Source of the DNA: Paenibacillus sp. FSL R7-0337
GTDB taxonomy: Bacteria > Bacillota > Bacilli > Paenibacillales > Paenibacillaceae
Assembly: GCF_037969875.1 (NCBI RefSeq)
Contig: NZ_CP150218.1
Span: 3,472,001-3,536,000, forward strand
DNA length: 64,000 bases
Direction: 5' to 3'
Part shown: positions 28,244 through 36,943 of the stretch, piece by piece
Layout: every line of letters begins with the position of its first letter
How positions within the stretch are numbered: position 1 is the stretch's first letter
Position numbers and translations under genes: made by a program
The notes under the pieces: model-generated
Told to the model about the DNA's origin: nothing
Database searches by the model: none
Seen by the model: only the letters and a program-made list of their open reading frames with translations

Positions 28244-28287
28244 CTCCCTGCCCCCTCTGTACCAGCTTCTACACGCCTCTGCACAGA

Positions 28288-29520
28288 TTACGTGCGGTAA
28301 GCCGCGTTAATCCGCACATAATCATAAGTCAGGTCACAGCCCCAGGCTGTAGCCTGCCCGCTGCCGTCCGACAAGGTTACCGTGATCAGCACGGTATCGC
28401 TTTTTTGCAGATAATGCAGTGCCTGCTCCTCATCAAAAGCCACCGGACGCGAGCCGCGCAGCACCTCGATCTCACCCAGCTTAATATCTACCCGCTCCGG
28501 CGATACCGGAACGCCTGCGCGCCCTACGGCCGCAATAATCCGCCCCCAGTTGGCATCCGCGCCAAAGATCGCCGACTTTACCAGGCTTGAGCCGACCACG
28601 GTCTTGGCAATCGCCGCCGCAGCCTCATCATGCACCGCCCCGCTCACCTGCACCTCAATCAGCTTCGTGGCCCCTTCGCCGTCACGGGCAATTGCCATAG
28701 CCAGACTCTGGCACACATGGGTGAACGCCGCTGCAAAAGCCTCCCAGTCCGCATGCAGACGTGTCAGCTTCTCATTGCCGGCAAGTCCGCTGGCCATCGT
28801 GACCAGCATATCATTCGTACTGGTATCACCATCAACTGTAATCATATTAAAAGTAGAATTAGTAGCTGTGCGCAGCAGGCTGAGCAGATCCTCGCCGTCA
28901 ATGAGCACATCGGTGGTCATGAAGCCCAGCATCGTCGCCATGTTCGGGTGAATCATCCCGGAACCCTTCGCTGCTCCGGCAATAATAACCTCTTTACCGC
29001 CTACCGTTACTTTTACGCAGCTTTCTTTTTTGACCAGATCGGTGGTTAGAATCGCCTGGCTGAATTCCTCCGCACCAGCAGCACCCGCGTCCATCTTCTC
29101 CGGCAGTCCGGCAATCCCGCTGCGCACACAGTCCATCTTCAGCAGCTCCCCAATCACACCCGTGGAGGCCACAGCGACATCCAGCTCATTTACGCCCAAA
29201 TAACGGGCAGCCGCCGCACGCATCTCATACGCATCCGCCTCGCCCTGCTCCCCTGTACAGGCATTGGCATTGCCGCTGTTCACGATCACTGCCTGCAGCG
29301 TCCCGTCCGCCAGACTCTCCCGCGTAACCTTCAGCGGAGCCGCCTGAAACACATTGGTCGTATACACCGCAGCCGCCGTAGCCGGCACCTCACAGAGAAT
29401 CGCGGCAAGGTCATTGCGCTCTGTTTTTTTGAGCCCGCAGTGCAGGCCGCCGGAGGTGAAGCCCTTGGGTGCAGTAATGCTTCCGCCTTCTACGACGGTA
29501 TATAGTGGTTTCTCACTCAT
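28288..29520 (-). CDS. argJ: Bifunctional glutamate N-acetyltransferase / ornithine acetyltransferase
   Basis: Recycles the acetyl group from acetylornithine to glutamate and can also make N-acetylglutamate, giving a cyclic pathway; consistent with no argA or argE in the window. 410 residues. The autoproteolysis site lies in GSGMIHPNMATML, where Thr becomes the N-terminal nucleophile of the beta chain. The frame opens upstream from TTG at 29568, but MSEKPLYTV at 29520 fits the family. That start has only a weak Shine-Dalgarno and lies 22 bases after the argC stop, so coupling to argC is likely. Confidence 0.95.
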   Translation of the reverse strand: MSEKPLYTVVEGGSITAPKGFTSGGLHCGLKKTERNDLAAILCEVPATAAAVYTTNVFQAAPLKVTRESLADGTLQAVIVNSGNANACTGEQGEADAYEMRAAAARYLGVNELDVAVASTGVIGELLKMDCVRSGIAGLPEKMDAGAAGAEEFSQAILTTDLVKKESCVKVTVGGKEVIIAGAAKGSGMIHPNMATMLGFMTTDVLIDGEDLLSLLRTATNSTFNMITVDGDTSTNDMLVTMASGLAGNEKLTRLHADWEAFAAAFTHVCQSLAMAIARDGEGATKLIEVQVSGAVHDEAAAAIAKTVVGSSLVKSAIFGADANWGRIIAAVGRAGVPVSPERVDIKLGEIEVLRGSRPVAFDEEQALHYLQKSDTVLITVTLSDGSGQATAWGCDLTYDYVRINAAYRT

Positions 29521-29542
29521 GATATTGTTTGACCGCTTGCGC

Positions 29543-30598
29543 TTATGGATACACTGGTGTGTAACCAAGCCCGCGGGTTTCCTCCCATCCCATCATCAAA
29601 TTGAGGTTCTGAATCGCTTGCCCTGCGGCGCCCTTAACGATATTGTCGATAACCGACACAATGGTAACCCGTCCGGTACGCGCGTCTGTGGCGAAGCCGA
29701 TATCGCAATAATTTGATCCGCTGACTTCCTTCGTCGCCGGAACGATGCCAGGCTCGCGAACCCGCACAAATGGCCGGCCTGCATAATAGTTACGGTATAA
29801 GTCCACCAGATCCTGCTCGCTGTGTTCGCCATTCAGTCCGGCATACATCGTGCTCATAATCCCCCGGGTCATCGGCACCAGATGCGTAGTGAACGTAACC
29901 GTCACCTTCTCCTTGGCGATATCGCTCAGCACCTGTTCGATTTCCGGGATGTGCTGATGTTTATTGATTTTGTAGGCTTTGAAATTCTCATTAATCTCGG
30001 CAAAATGCACCATCAGGCTCGTTCCCCGCCCTGCCCCGGACACCCCGGACTTCGCATCAATAATGATGCTGTCCAGCTTAATCCAGCCTGCGGCCAGCGC
30101 CGGCACCAGTCCCAGCAGCGCAGCTGTCGGGAAACATCCGGGATTCGAGATAAAATCAACGCCGGCTGCATGTTCACCATATACCTCACATAACCCGTAT
30201 ACCGCCTGCTTAAGATAAGCTTCCGGTGGAGCCGGGTGCTTATACCACTGCTCGTACTCCGCGCCATCCTTCAATCGGAAGTCCCCGGACAGATCGACAA
30301 CCTTCAGTCCCGCCTCAAGCAGCCCGGGCACCAGCTTCGCGCTCACTCCCGAAGGGGTAGCAGTGAATACAACATCCGATCGGCTCGCAATCTCTGCTGC
30401 ATCAACACCATCCAGCTTACGCTGCACCACTCCCGTCAAATGCGGAAAACCCTCCTCAATCGGCGCACCCGCACTCGAAGAGGAAATCACTGAAGTAATC
30501 TCTATATCAGGGTGGCCCTGCAGCAGCCTGATCAGCTCCACGCCCCCATAACCCGTTGATCCGACAATTGCCGCTCTCAGCTTGTCTGTCACTGTCAT
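29543..30598 (-). CDS. argC: N-acetyl-gamma-glutamyl-phosphate reductase
   Basis: NADPH-dependent reduction of acetylglutamyl phosphate to the semialdehyde. 351 residues. Rossmann motif VGSTGYGGVELIRLL, catalytic Cys in SNPGCFPTAALL and the HQHIPEIEQ region are clear. First gene of argC-J-B-D-F with a recognisable promoter 60-95 bases upstream. Confidence 0.97.
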   Translation of the reverse strand: MTVTDKLRAAIVGSTGYGGVELIRLLQGHPDIEITSVISSSSAGAPIEEGFPHLTGVVQRKLDGVDAAEIASRSDVVFTATPSGVSAKLVPGLLEAGLKVVDLSGDFRLKDGAEYEQWYKHPAPPEAYLKQAVYGLCEVYGEHAAGVDFISNPGCFPTAALLGLVPALAAGWIKLDSIIIDAKSGVSGAGRGTSLMVHFAEINENFKAYKINKHQHIPEIEQVLSDIAKEKVTVTFTTHLVPMTRGIMSTMYAGLNGEHSEQDLVDLYRNYYAGRPFVRVREPGIVPATKEVSGSNYCDIGFATDARTGRVTIVSVIDNIVKGAAGQAIQNLNLMMGWEETRGLGYTPVYP

Positions 30599-30663
30599 CC
30601 CCGCTTCCCGTTTCTCATTTCTATCATTATCGCCTGACTTGAACCGTTCTGCAAATATGTATT

Positions 30664-30692
30664 ATTATACGACCGAATTAATATAAATACAA
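30664..30692 (-). promoter_or_regulatory. Predicted sigma-A promoter of the argCJBDF operon
   Basis: Minus strand TTGTAT, 17 bases, TATAAT (perfect -10). Transcription should start near 30657, giving a leader of about 60 bases. A/T-rich sequence from 30650 to 30667 could hold an ArgR/AhrC half-site, but the match is too loose to claim. Confidence 0.65.
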
Positions 30693-30727
30693 CATGTTAC
30701 GTTAAGTTTATTCAGAAGGTTTCAGCC

Positions 30728-30773
30728 AAAAAGAAAAGCGCAGAGCCCTCTAAAGGAGCCTACGCTTCTCTTT
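30728..30773 (-). terminator. Terminator of yitT, overlapping its last codons
   Basis: Minus strand AAGAGAAGCG pairs with CGCTTTTCTT, with inner GGCTCC/GGGCTC, then T. The 5' arm lies within the last three codons and stop of yitT. Confidence 0.8.
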
Positions 30774-31644
30774 TAAACCCTTCGCCCAGCACTTCGTGAG
30801 CCTCTGTAATAATGACAAAAGCACCCGGGTCCACCGAGCGGACAATTGCCTTCAGCCTGGTAATCTCATTCTGGCCTACTACGACCATCAGCACCGTACG
30901 GTTGTCACCGGTATAGCCGCCTTGCGCATTCAGCTTGGTCAGCCCGCGGTCCAGATCATTCAGAATCGCCTGCGAGATGTCCTCGGTCTGATCCGAGATG
31001 ATATACGCCACCTTCGTGGTGCTGAAGCCCACCTCCAGCGCGTTAATCACCCTGCCGGTGACGAACAGCCCGATCAGTGCATACATCGCCTGCTCCATCC
31101 CCAGCACAAAAGCCGCCAAGGTAATCACCGTACCATCCAGCAGCACGACAGACAGCGAGAAGCTGAAGCCGGTAAGCTTTTGAATAATCTGTGCCGCAAT
31201 GGTCAGTCCGCCTGTAGAGCCGCGCCCCCGGAAGACGAGTCCCAGGCCTAGACCCACACCAATTCCTCCATAGATAGAGGCCAGGAGCGGATTCGTGGTC
31301 GGCACAGGTCCGTCCTTCGTCAGGAAAATAAACAGCGGCAGCACAAAGCTGCCCAGCAGAGAGCGGATGCCATACTGTTTGCCGAGGAAGATCACGCCGA
31401 GAATGAAGAGCGGAATATTAAGCGCCCACTGGGTAAAAGCAGGCTCTGCCCCAAACCAGGCCTCAGCCAGTACCGACAGCCCCGACACCCCGCCGGAAGC
31501 AATCCGGTTCGGGAGGAAGAACAGGTTGAACGCCAGCCCTGTGATCAGCGAGCCGATCAGAATTAGCGCAATATCCACGGTATGGCGCAGCGGCCCGTTC
31601 AGGGGGATCAGCGGAGGTTTGTTGCGTGAATTGATTTTTTGCAT
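30760..31644 (-). CDS. YitT family membrane protein
   Basis: 294-residue integral membrane protein of unknown function. About five or six hydrophobic helices span residues 20-180 (IALILIGSLITGLAFNLFFLP; WALNIPLFILGVIFLG). The family C-terminal soluble DUF2179 domain follows (TTKVAYIISDQTEDISQAILNDL; GGYTGDNRTVLMVVVGQNEI). The frame is open to 31761, but the upstream part is basic and unlike the family. AAGGAG precedes the ATG at 31644 by 12 bases. Stands alone between terminators. Confidence 0.88.
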   Translation of the reverse strand: MQKINSRNKPPLIPLNGPLRHTVDIALILIGSLITGLAFNLFFLPNRIASGGVSGLSVLAEAWFGAEPAFTQWALNIPLFILGVIFLGKQYGIRSLLGSFVLPLFIFLTKDGPVPTTNPLLASIYGGIGVGLGLGLVFRGRGSTGGLTIAAQIIQKLTGFSFSLSVVLLDGTVITLAAFVLGMEQAMYALIGLFVTGRVINALEVGFSTTKVAYIISDQTEDISQAILNDLDRGLTKLNAQGGYTGDNRTVLMVVVGQNEITRLKAIVRSVDPGAFVIITEAHEVLGEGFKREA

Positions 31645-31671
31645 CGTTATGGCCTGCTCCTTTATGTTCAG

Positions 31672-31711
31672 AAAAAAATCCCTACACCTCCGAAGACGCG
31701 TAGGAATAGGG
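31672..31711 (-). terminator. Rho-independent terminator of prfB
   Basis: Minus strand CCCTA...TAGGG with inner CCTAC...GTAGG arms, then seven T. Starts seven bases past the prfB stop. Confidence 0.85.
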
Positions 31712-31717
31712 TTACGT

Positions 31718-32831
31718 TTATTCAGCTTCCGTCTTGATCTGGCTGCGCAGATACCCGTCAATGAACCCGTCCAGATCGCCGTCCATTACTGCTCCAACGT
31801 TGCCTGTCTCTACAGAGGTACGGTGATCCTTCACCATGCTGTACGGATGGAACACATAGGAACGAATCTGGCTGCCCCAGGCAATCTCGGATTGTTCTCC
31901 GCGGATCTCGTCCAGATGTGCCTGCTGCTCCTGAATTTTGCGCTCATAGAGCTTGGAACGCAGCATCTTCATCGCCTGTTCCCGGTTCTTGATCTGCGAA
32001 CGCTCATTCTGACAGGTGACCACCACGCCGGTTGGCATATGTGTAATGCGCACTGCCGAATCGGTAGTATTGATGTGCTGACCGCCCGCGCCGCTGGCCC
32101 GGTACGTATCAATCTTCAGGTCTTCCGTACGGATATCCACCTCGACGTCGTCTGCAATCTCCGGTACCACATCGCAGGACACGAAGGAGGTATGCCGTCT
32201 GCCTGAGGAGTCAAAAGGCGAAATGCGCACCAGCCGGTGCACGCCCTTCTCTGCCTTGAGGTACCCATATACATTGTGACCCTTAATTAACAAAGTTACA
32301 CTCTTGATTCCCGCTTCATCGCCCGGCAGATAATCCAGCACGTCTACCTTGAAGCCCCGCTTCTCCGCCCAGCGTGTGTACATGCGCAGCAGCATCTGGC
32401 CCCAGTCTTGGGACTCGGTACCGCCTGCACCCGGATGCAGCTCCAGAATGGCATTCAGCTTATCGTAAGGCTGATTGAGCAGCAGCTGCAGCTCAAACTC
32501 ATCCACTCGGGCGCTTATACTGCGGATCGTTCCGGCTATCTCATCGGCCAGTGCATCGTCGCCTTCCTCATCGGCCAGCTCCGCCATCATAGCAGCATCG
32601 TCATAGTCCTGCTGAAGCTTCTCGAATTGGTCAACCACCGACTTCACGGCATTCATCTCGCCAATCACGCTCTGCGCCTGATCAGAATTATCCCAGAACC
32701 CGGGTGCCGCCATCTTCTCTTCAAAGTTCGCTATCATCTCCAGCTTCAGGTCTAAGTCAAAGTGACCCCCTAAGGTTGGTTAATTTCTTGCCCATTTCAC
32801 GCAGGTCCTGCTTCACATTAGGATCGATCAA
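31718..32831 (-). CDS. prfB: Peptide chain release factor 2 (programmed +1 frameshift)
   Basis: Class I release factor for UGA and UAA. The catalytic GGQ lies in [17 protein letters not shown] and the codon-recognition SPF in [11 protein letters not shown]. The main frame covers 31718-32756. The first 23 codons are in another frame and end at an in-frame TGA, where ribosomes shift +1 at CTT-TGA-C to regulate RF2 level. The start is most likely TTG at 32831: it gives [21 protein letters not shown] after the initiator and has AAAGGTGAT at good spacing. The in-frame ATG at 32852 lacks a Shine-Dalgarno. Confidence 0.95.
32756..32771 (-). promoter_or_regulatory. prfB recoding site
   Basis: Minus strand AGGGGG, three bases, CTTTGAC: an internal Shine-Dalgarno-like stimulator with exactly the E. 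coli spacing, a slippery CTT and a stop codon TGA followed by C. Textbook RF2 autoregulatory frameshift. Confidence 0.95.
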
Positions 32832-32965
32832 TTGGATCACATCACCTTTCATAATTGAATATTGCGCCGGGACTGCCGGTTTGGGCTTACCGGTATGGAC
32901 GGACATCTATGCTGCTGTCACTTCGCTTCAGCTGCTACATGGCCAGGTGTACGCCGTAACTGCGG

Positions 32966-33083
32966 GGAATGTTTGGACTTCCGGCCGCTGTTAGGATTGA
33001 ATTTCCTCATTTAAACTGCTCATCGCAGTAGAAATTCAATCCTAAAGGCGGACGCTGACGCTCCTCCAGTTCCAAACTTCCCC
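32966..33083. repeat. Dispersed palindromic element, copy 2
   Basis: A 118-base element in the 515-base prfB-secA gap. Outer ends GGGGAATGTTTGGACTT and, inverted, GGGGAAGTTTGGAACT. The centre is a perfect 15-base inverted repeat (32991-33005 and 33031-33045, TTAGGATTGAATTTC) with an inner ACTGC/GCAGT. The ends match copy 1 but the stem does not. The remainder of the gap holds only the secA terminator and no gene. Confidence 0.75.
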
Positions 33084-33165
33084 TCCGTCACTTCCACCTC
33101 AGCCATACAACATCTGGACGCTCCCGTCTGCTGCACAGCTGTGCGTCCCAGACCACTTCAAGCCC

Positions 33166-33217
33166 AAAAAAGCAGCCGGGCCGCAAACGGGGAGTCCCCC
33201 GGGCCCAGCCGCTTTTT
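33166..33217 (-). terminator. Terminator of secA
   Basis: Minus strand AAAAAGCGGCTGGGCC pairs with GGCCCGGCTGCTTTTT, GC-rich and followed by T. It lies about 130 bases past the secA stop, with no gene between. Confidence 0.85.
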
Positions 33218-33346
33218 ATTGTCATTATAACCTAAGTGCCAGTCAACAAAACCGGAAGTGCGATAAGGTGAAAGGTATTCGCAGCTTAATGCCTGCTCAT
33301 TATTTCACCAGACAGTGAATCCACGAGCATGAAGATTTATTATATC

Positions 33347-35851
33347 TTACGCCTGGCCGTGGCAGTTCTTATATTTCTTGCCGCTGCCGCATGGGCATGG
33401 ATCGTTACGGCCGACAGTGGATTCCACATGCACCGGACGGTTCTCAGCAGGCTCTGCGTTGGTGGAAATCTTGTCTTCCTCCACTACCGATTGCCGCTCC
33501 TGATTCGTCTCAATGTGCGCCTTCATAATGTAGGTCGCCACTTCCTCCTGAATGTTCGCTGTCATGGCGTTGAACATCTCGAAGCCCTCGAATTGATATT
33601 CGCGCAGCGGATCGGTACCGCCGTAAGCACGGAGGTGAATCCCCTGACGAAGCTGATCCATAGCATCGATATGATCCATCCATTTGCTGTCTACGGAGCG
33701 AAGCACAATAACCTTCTCGAATTCACGTACCAGCTCCGAGCCAAGTCGCTCTTCACGGGCAGCGTATTTCTCAAGGACACGGGCGAAGATGAATTCGATG
33801 ATTTCTTCCACTTCTTTGCCCCACAGATCATCGCGTGTCAGCTCATCTTCTTCAAGAAGCTTGCTGTTCACATAATCCGCGACCTCTTGCAGCTCCCAGT
33901 TCTCCGGGATATCGTCACTACAATGGGCATTCACAATACGGTCGATAACCGGCTTGATCATTTCCACTACGATGTCTTTGATATTGTCCGACTCCAGAAT
34001 TTCACGGCGCTGCTTGTAGATAATCTCACGCTGCTGGTTCATGACGTCATCGTATTGCAATACGACTTTGCGGATGTCGAAGTTATTGCCTTCTACCCGC
34101 TTCTGCGCAGATTCAACAGCCTTGGTAATCATACGGCTCTCAATCGGCTGATCTTCCTCGAATCCCAGACGGTCCATCATGTTCAGCACGTTGTCCGCAC
34201 CGAAGCGCTTCATCAGCTCATCCCCAAGGGACAGGTAGAACTGTGTTGAACCCGGATCGCCCTGGCGTCCGGCACGGCCGCGAAGCTGGTTGTCAATCCG
34301 GCGCGATTCATGGCGCTCTGTACCAATAATATGCAGACCGCCCACATCGGTTACCCCTTCGCCCAGTACGATATCCGTACCGCGTCCAGCCATGTTCGTG
34401 GCAATCGTTACTGTTCCCGGCTGACCGGCATAAGAGATGATTTCGGCTTCAGCCGCATGGTGCTTCGCATTCAGTACCTGATGTCTGACACCCTTACGCT
34501 TCAGCATTTCCGATACGCGTTCAGAGTTCTCAATTGATACCGTACCTACCAGTACCGGCTGATTCTTCTTGTGGCGTTCTACAATTTCAGCAACGACTGC
34601 ATTGAACTTGCCGTTCTCGCTTTTGTAGACTACATCAGGCATGTCGATTCGTTGATTCGGCTTATTCGTAGGAACCTGAAGAACCTCAAGACCATAGATC
34701 TTCTTGAACTCCTCTTCCTCCGTCTTCGCCGTACCCGTCATGCCGCCCAGCTTGCGGTACATCCGGAAGTAGTTCTGGAAGGTGATAGTAGCCAGCGTCA
34801 TGCTCTCATTCTGAACTTCAATCTCTTCCTTGGCTTCAATCGCCTGGTGCAGCCCGTCGCTGTAACGGCGGCCCTGCATCAGACGCCCTGTAAACTCATC
34901 GACGATCATAACCTCGTCTTCATTAACCACATAATCGACATCCCGGCGCATAATAGCGTTCGCCTTCAAGGCCTGTACAATATGATGGTTCAAGGTAACA
35001 TGGCTGTGGTCATACAGATTCTCTATCCCAAAAGCACGCTCAGCCGTAGCCACGCCCTTCTCGGTGAGGGCAACGGACTTCACCTTGATATCCACGGTGT
35101 AATCCTCTTCAGCAACCAGCTTCTTCACAAAACGGTCTGCTGCGTAATACAGCTCCGTCGATTTCTCAGCTTGGCCAGAGATAATGAGAGGTGTCCGCGC
35201 TTCATCAACAAGGATGGAATCGACTTCGTCAATAATACAGAAGTAGAGCGGGCGCTGGACCATCTGTTCCTTATAGAGCACCATGTTGTCGCGCAAATAG
35301 TCGAACCCGAATTCATTATTCGTTCCGTACGTAATATCGCAGGCATATGCCGCTTGCTTATCATTATGGTCCATGCCGTTCAGGTTGACCCCAACGCTCA
35401 TGCCCAGAAAGTTATAGATTTGTCCCATTTGCGCACTGTCGCGCTGAGCCAGATAATCATTTACGGTTACGACATGCACGCCTTTACTCAGCAGCGCATT
35501 CAAATACACCGGCAGAGTCCCAACCAGCGTCTTGCCTTCCCCGGTCTTCATCTCGGAGATCCGGCCTTCATGCAGCGCCATACCCCCAACCAGCTGAACG
35601 TCAAAATGCCGCATGCCCAGCGTCCGTTTGGAAGCTTCGCGTACGGTAGCAAAAGCCTCGGGAAGAATCGCTTCCAGGGTCTCACCTTTCTCAATACGGG
35701 CGCGGAATTCCGCTGTCTTTGCCTGCAGCTCTTCATCCGTAAGCGATACGAAATCCGGCTCCAGACCATTAATAACTTCGACCGTCTTCATGAGACGTTT
35801 GACATCCCGTTCATTAGTGTCGCCAAATATTTTCTTAACAAGTCCTAGCAT
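33347..35851 (-). CDS. secA: Protein translocase ATPase SecA
   Basis: Motor of Sec-dependent export. 834 residues, the shorter Firmicute length. Walker [34 protein letters not shown], helicase motif [17 protein letters not shown] and [14 protein letters not shown] are present. It ends in the zinc/SEC-C motif [16 protein letters not shown]. Start fixed by GAAAGGGG before the ATG. In Bacillales it lies next to hpf and prfB as here. Confidence 0.98.
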   Translation of the reverse strand: MLGLVKKIFGDTNERDVKRLMKTVEVINGLEPDFVSLTDEELQAKTAEFRARIEKGETLEAILPEAFATVREASKRTLGMRHFDVQLVGGMALHEGRISEMKTGEGKTLVGTLPVYLNALLSKGVHVVTVNDYLAQRDSAQMGQIYNFLGMSVGVNLNGMDHNDKQAAYACDITYGTNNEFGFDYLRDNMVLYKEQMVQRPLYFCIIDEVDSILVDEARTPLIISGQAEKSTELYYAADRFVKKLVAEEDYTVDIKVKSVALTEKGVATAERAFGIENLYDHSHVTLNHHIVQALKANAIMRRDVDYVVNEDEVMIVDEFTGRLMQGRRYSDGLHQAIEAKEEIEVQNESMTLATITFQNYFRMYRKLGGMTGTAKTEEEEFKKIYGLEVLQVPTNKPNQRIDMPDVVYKSENGKFNAVVAEIVERHKKNQPVLVGTVSIENSERVSEMLKRKGVRHQVLNAKHHAAEAEIISYAGQPGTVTIATNMAGRGTDIVLGEGVTDVGGLHIIGTERHESRRIDNQLRGRAGRQGDPGSTQFYLSLGDELMKRFGADNVLNMMDRLGFEEDQPIESRMITKAVESAQKRVEGNNFDIRKVVLQYDDVMNQQREIIYKQRREILESDNIKDIVVEMIKPVIDRIVNAHCSDDIPENWELQEVADYVNSKLLEEDELTRDDLWGKEVEEIIEFIFARVLEKYAAREERLGSELVREFEKVIVLRSVDSKWMDHIDAMDQLRQGIHLRAYGGTDPLREYQFEGFEMFNAMTANIQEEVATYIMKAHIETNQERQSVVEEDKISTNAEPAENRPVHVESTVGRNDPCPCGSGKKYKNCHGQA

Positions 35852-36065
35852 GGTTAACCCCTTTCATGCAACACAGATGGTGGAACCGAGCCCATCCTCA
35901 TAGATTGAAAGGGCCATATATGATTTCGATTCCGCTGCTTCATAAATTGTAACAGTTTGTAAGAGAAGCCGCAATACAAGCCGCCCTAACCTTATTCTGT
36001 ATAATCCCCTTATATGAGGACAGATGATGGCATTTTACCGAAACTTCTATATATACGCACAAGAG

Positions 36066-36090
36066 CCCTATTCGCTTCAGGCGAATAGGG
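36066..36090. terminator. Perfect stem-loop in the hpf-secA gap
   Basis: CCCTATTCGC...GCGAATAGGG with a short loop. Located 70 bases past the hpf stop. T-tract is poor, so it may act mainly to protect the hpf mRNA 3' end. The rest of this 307-base gap shows no gene; secA needs a promoter in 35880-36060. Confidence 0.6.
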
Positions 36091-36158
36091 ACTCGTCTAA
36101 TTGTCCACGTTAGGCTGAACCGAAGCCTTCCTTATACCAACAATTCCCGGTCCGCAGG

Positions 36159-36716
36159 TTAGTTCTGCTCGATCAGACCGTACTTGCCGTCATCGCGTTT
36201 GTAAACCACGCTAACTTCGGAAGTGTCAATGTTGGAGAACACGAAGAACGTATGTCCAATCATGTTCATTTGCAGAATCGCTTCTTCCACATCCATAGGC
36301 TTCAAGGTGAACCGTTTGTTCCGCACAACCTCAAGATCATCATAATCCTGTTCCTGCTCTTCAACAGCTACGGCGCTGCCCGAACCTTCAACGAACAAGG
36401 TCTTCAGGCTGCCTTCCTGGCGGAACTTGCGATTAAGCTTAGTCTTGTGCTTGCGGATCTGACGTTCCAGCTTGTCCACTACGGCATCGATGGATGCATA
36501 CATATCATCGCTGCGGTCTTCCGCACGAAGCGTCACACCAGCTAGAGGAATTGTCACTTCCACCGTATGAAGGCCGCGAACGACGCCAAGCGTCACATAT
36601 CCTTCAGAGGTAGGGGGTGCTTCGAAATACTTCTCAAGTCTGCTGAGCTTCTTATCAACATAGTCTCTCAAAGCGTCGGTCACTTCAATTTGTTGACCTC
36701 GAATGCTGAATTTCAT
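36159..36716 (-). CDS. hpf: Long-form ribosome hibernation promoting factor
   Basis: 185 residues. N-terminal ribosome-binding S30AE domain (residues 1-95, FSIRGQQIEVTDALRDYVDKKLSRLEKYF) and C-terminal dimerisation domain (residues about 125-180, KRFTLKPMDVEEAILQMNMIGHTFFVF). Long HPF pairs 70S ribosomes into 100S dimers in stationary phase. AAGGAGGAG precedes the ATG. Confidence 0.95.
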   Translation of the reverse strand: MKFSIRGQQIEVTDALRDYVDKKLSRLEKYFEAPPTSEGYVTLGVVRGLHTVEVTIPLAGVTLRAEDRSDDMYASIDAVVDKLERQIRKHKTKLNRKFRQEGSLKTLFVEGSGSAVAVEEQEQDYDDLEVVRNKRFTLKPMDVEEAILQMNMIGHTFFVFSNIDTSEVSVVYKRDDGKYGLIEQN

Positions 36717-36744
36717 AAGGCACTCCTCCTTTGTTTACTTTTTC

Positions 36745-36773
36745 ATTATAGCAAATTGTCAGGGCTAAGTAAA
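36745..36773 (-). promoter_or_regulatory. Predicted sigma-A promoter of hpf
   Basis: Minus strand TTTACT, 17 bases, TATAAT. The -10 is perfect and the expected leader is about 20 bases with the Shine-Dalgarno near its end. Additional stress-sigma promoters were not found. Confidence 0.65.
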
Positions 36774-36838
36774 AAACAAATCATGACAGACTTTACATTC
36801 ATCTAACAATAGATGTAACAGACCTGTCTTAACAACAA

Positions 36839-36877
36839 ACGGCCCGGCTCGAGCATAAAGCCGCCCTCGCCGGACCG
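36839..36877 (-). terminator. Terminator of the SLH protein gene
   Basis: Minus strand CGGTCCGGC pairs with GCCGGGCCG and is followed by GTTTGTTGTT. About 65 bases past the gene. Confidence 0.65.
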
Positions 36878-36943
36878 AATACTGTTGCTGTATTATTCCA
36901 CTATAAAACCTGGATTATGAATGATTGCATTCATCAAGCTTAC

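Noticed and set aside
30640..30670. ArgR/AhrC operator upstream of argC
   Set aside because: A/T-rich palindromic character but fewer matches to the ARG box than would be convincing by eye; the promoter alone is reported.
33329..35848. Long plus-strand ORFs opposite secA
   Set aside because: Antisense shadows of a conserved gene; no Shine-Dalgarno or family motif.
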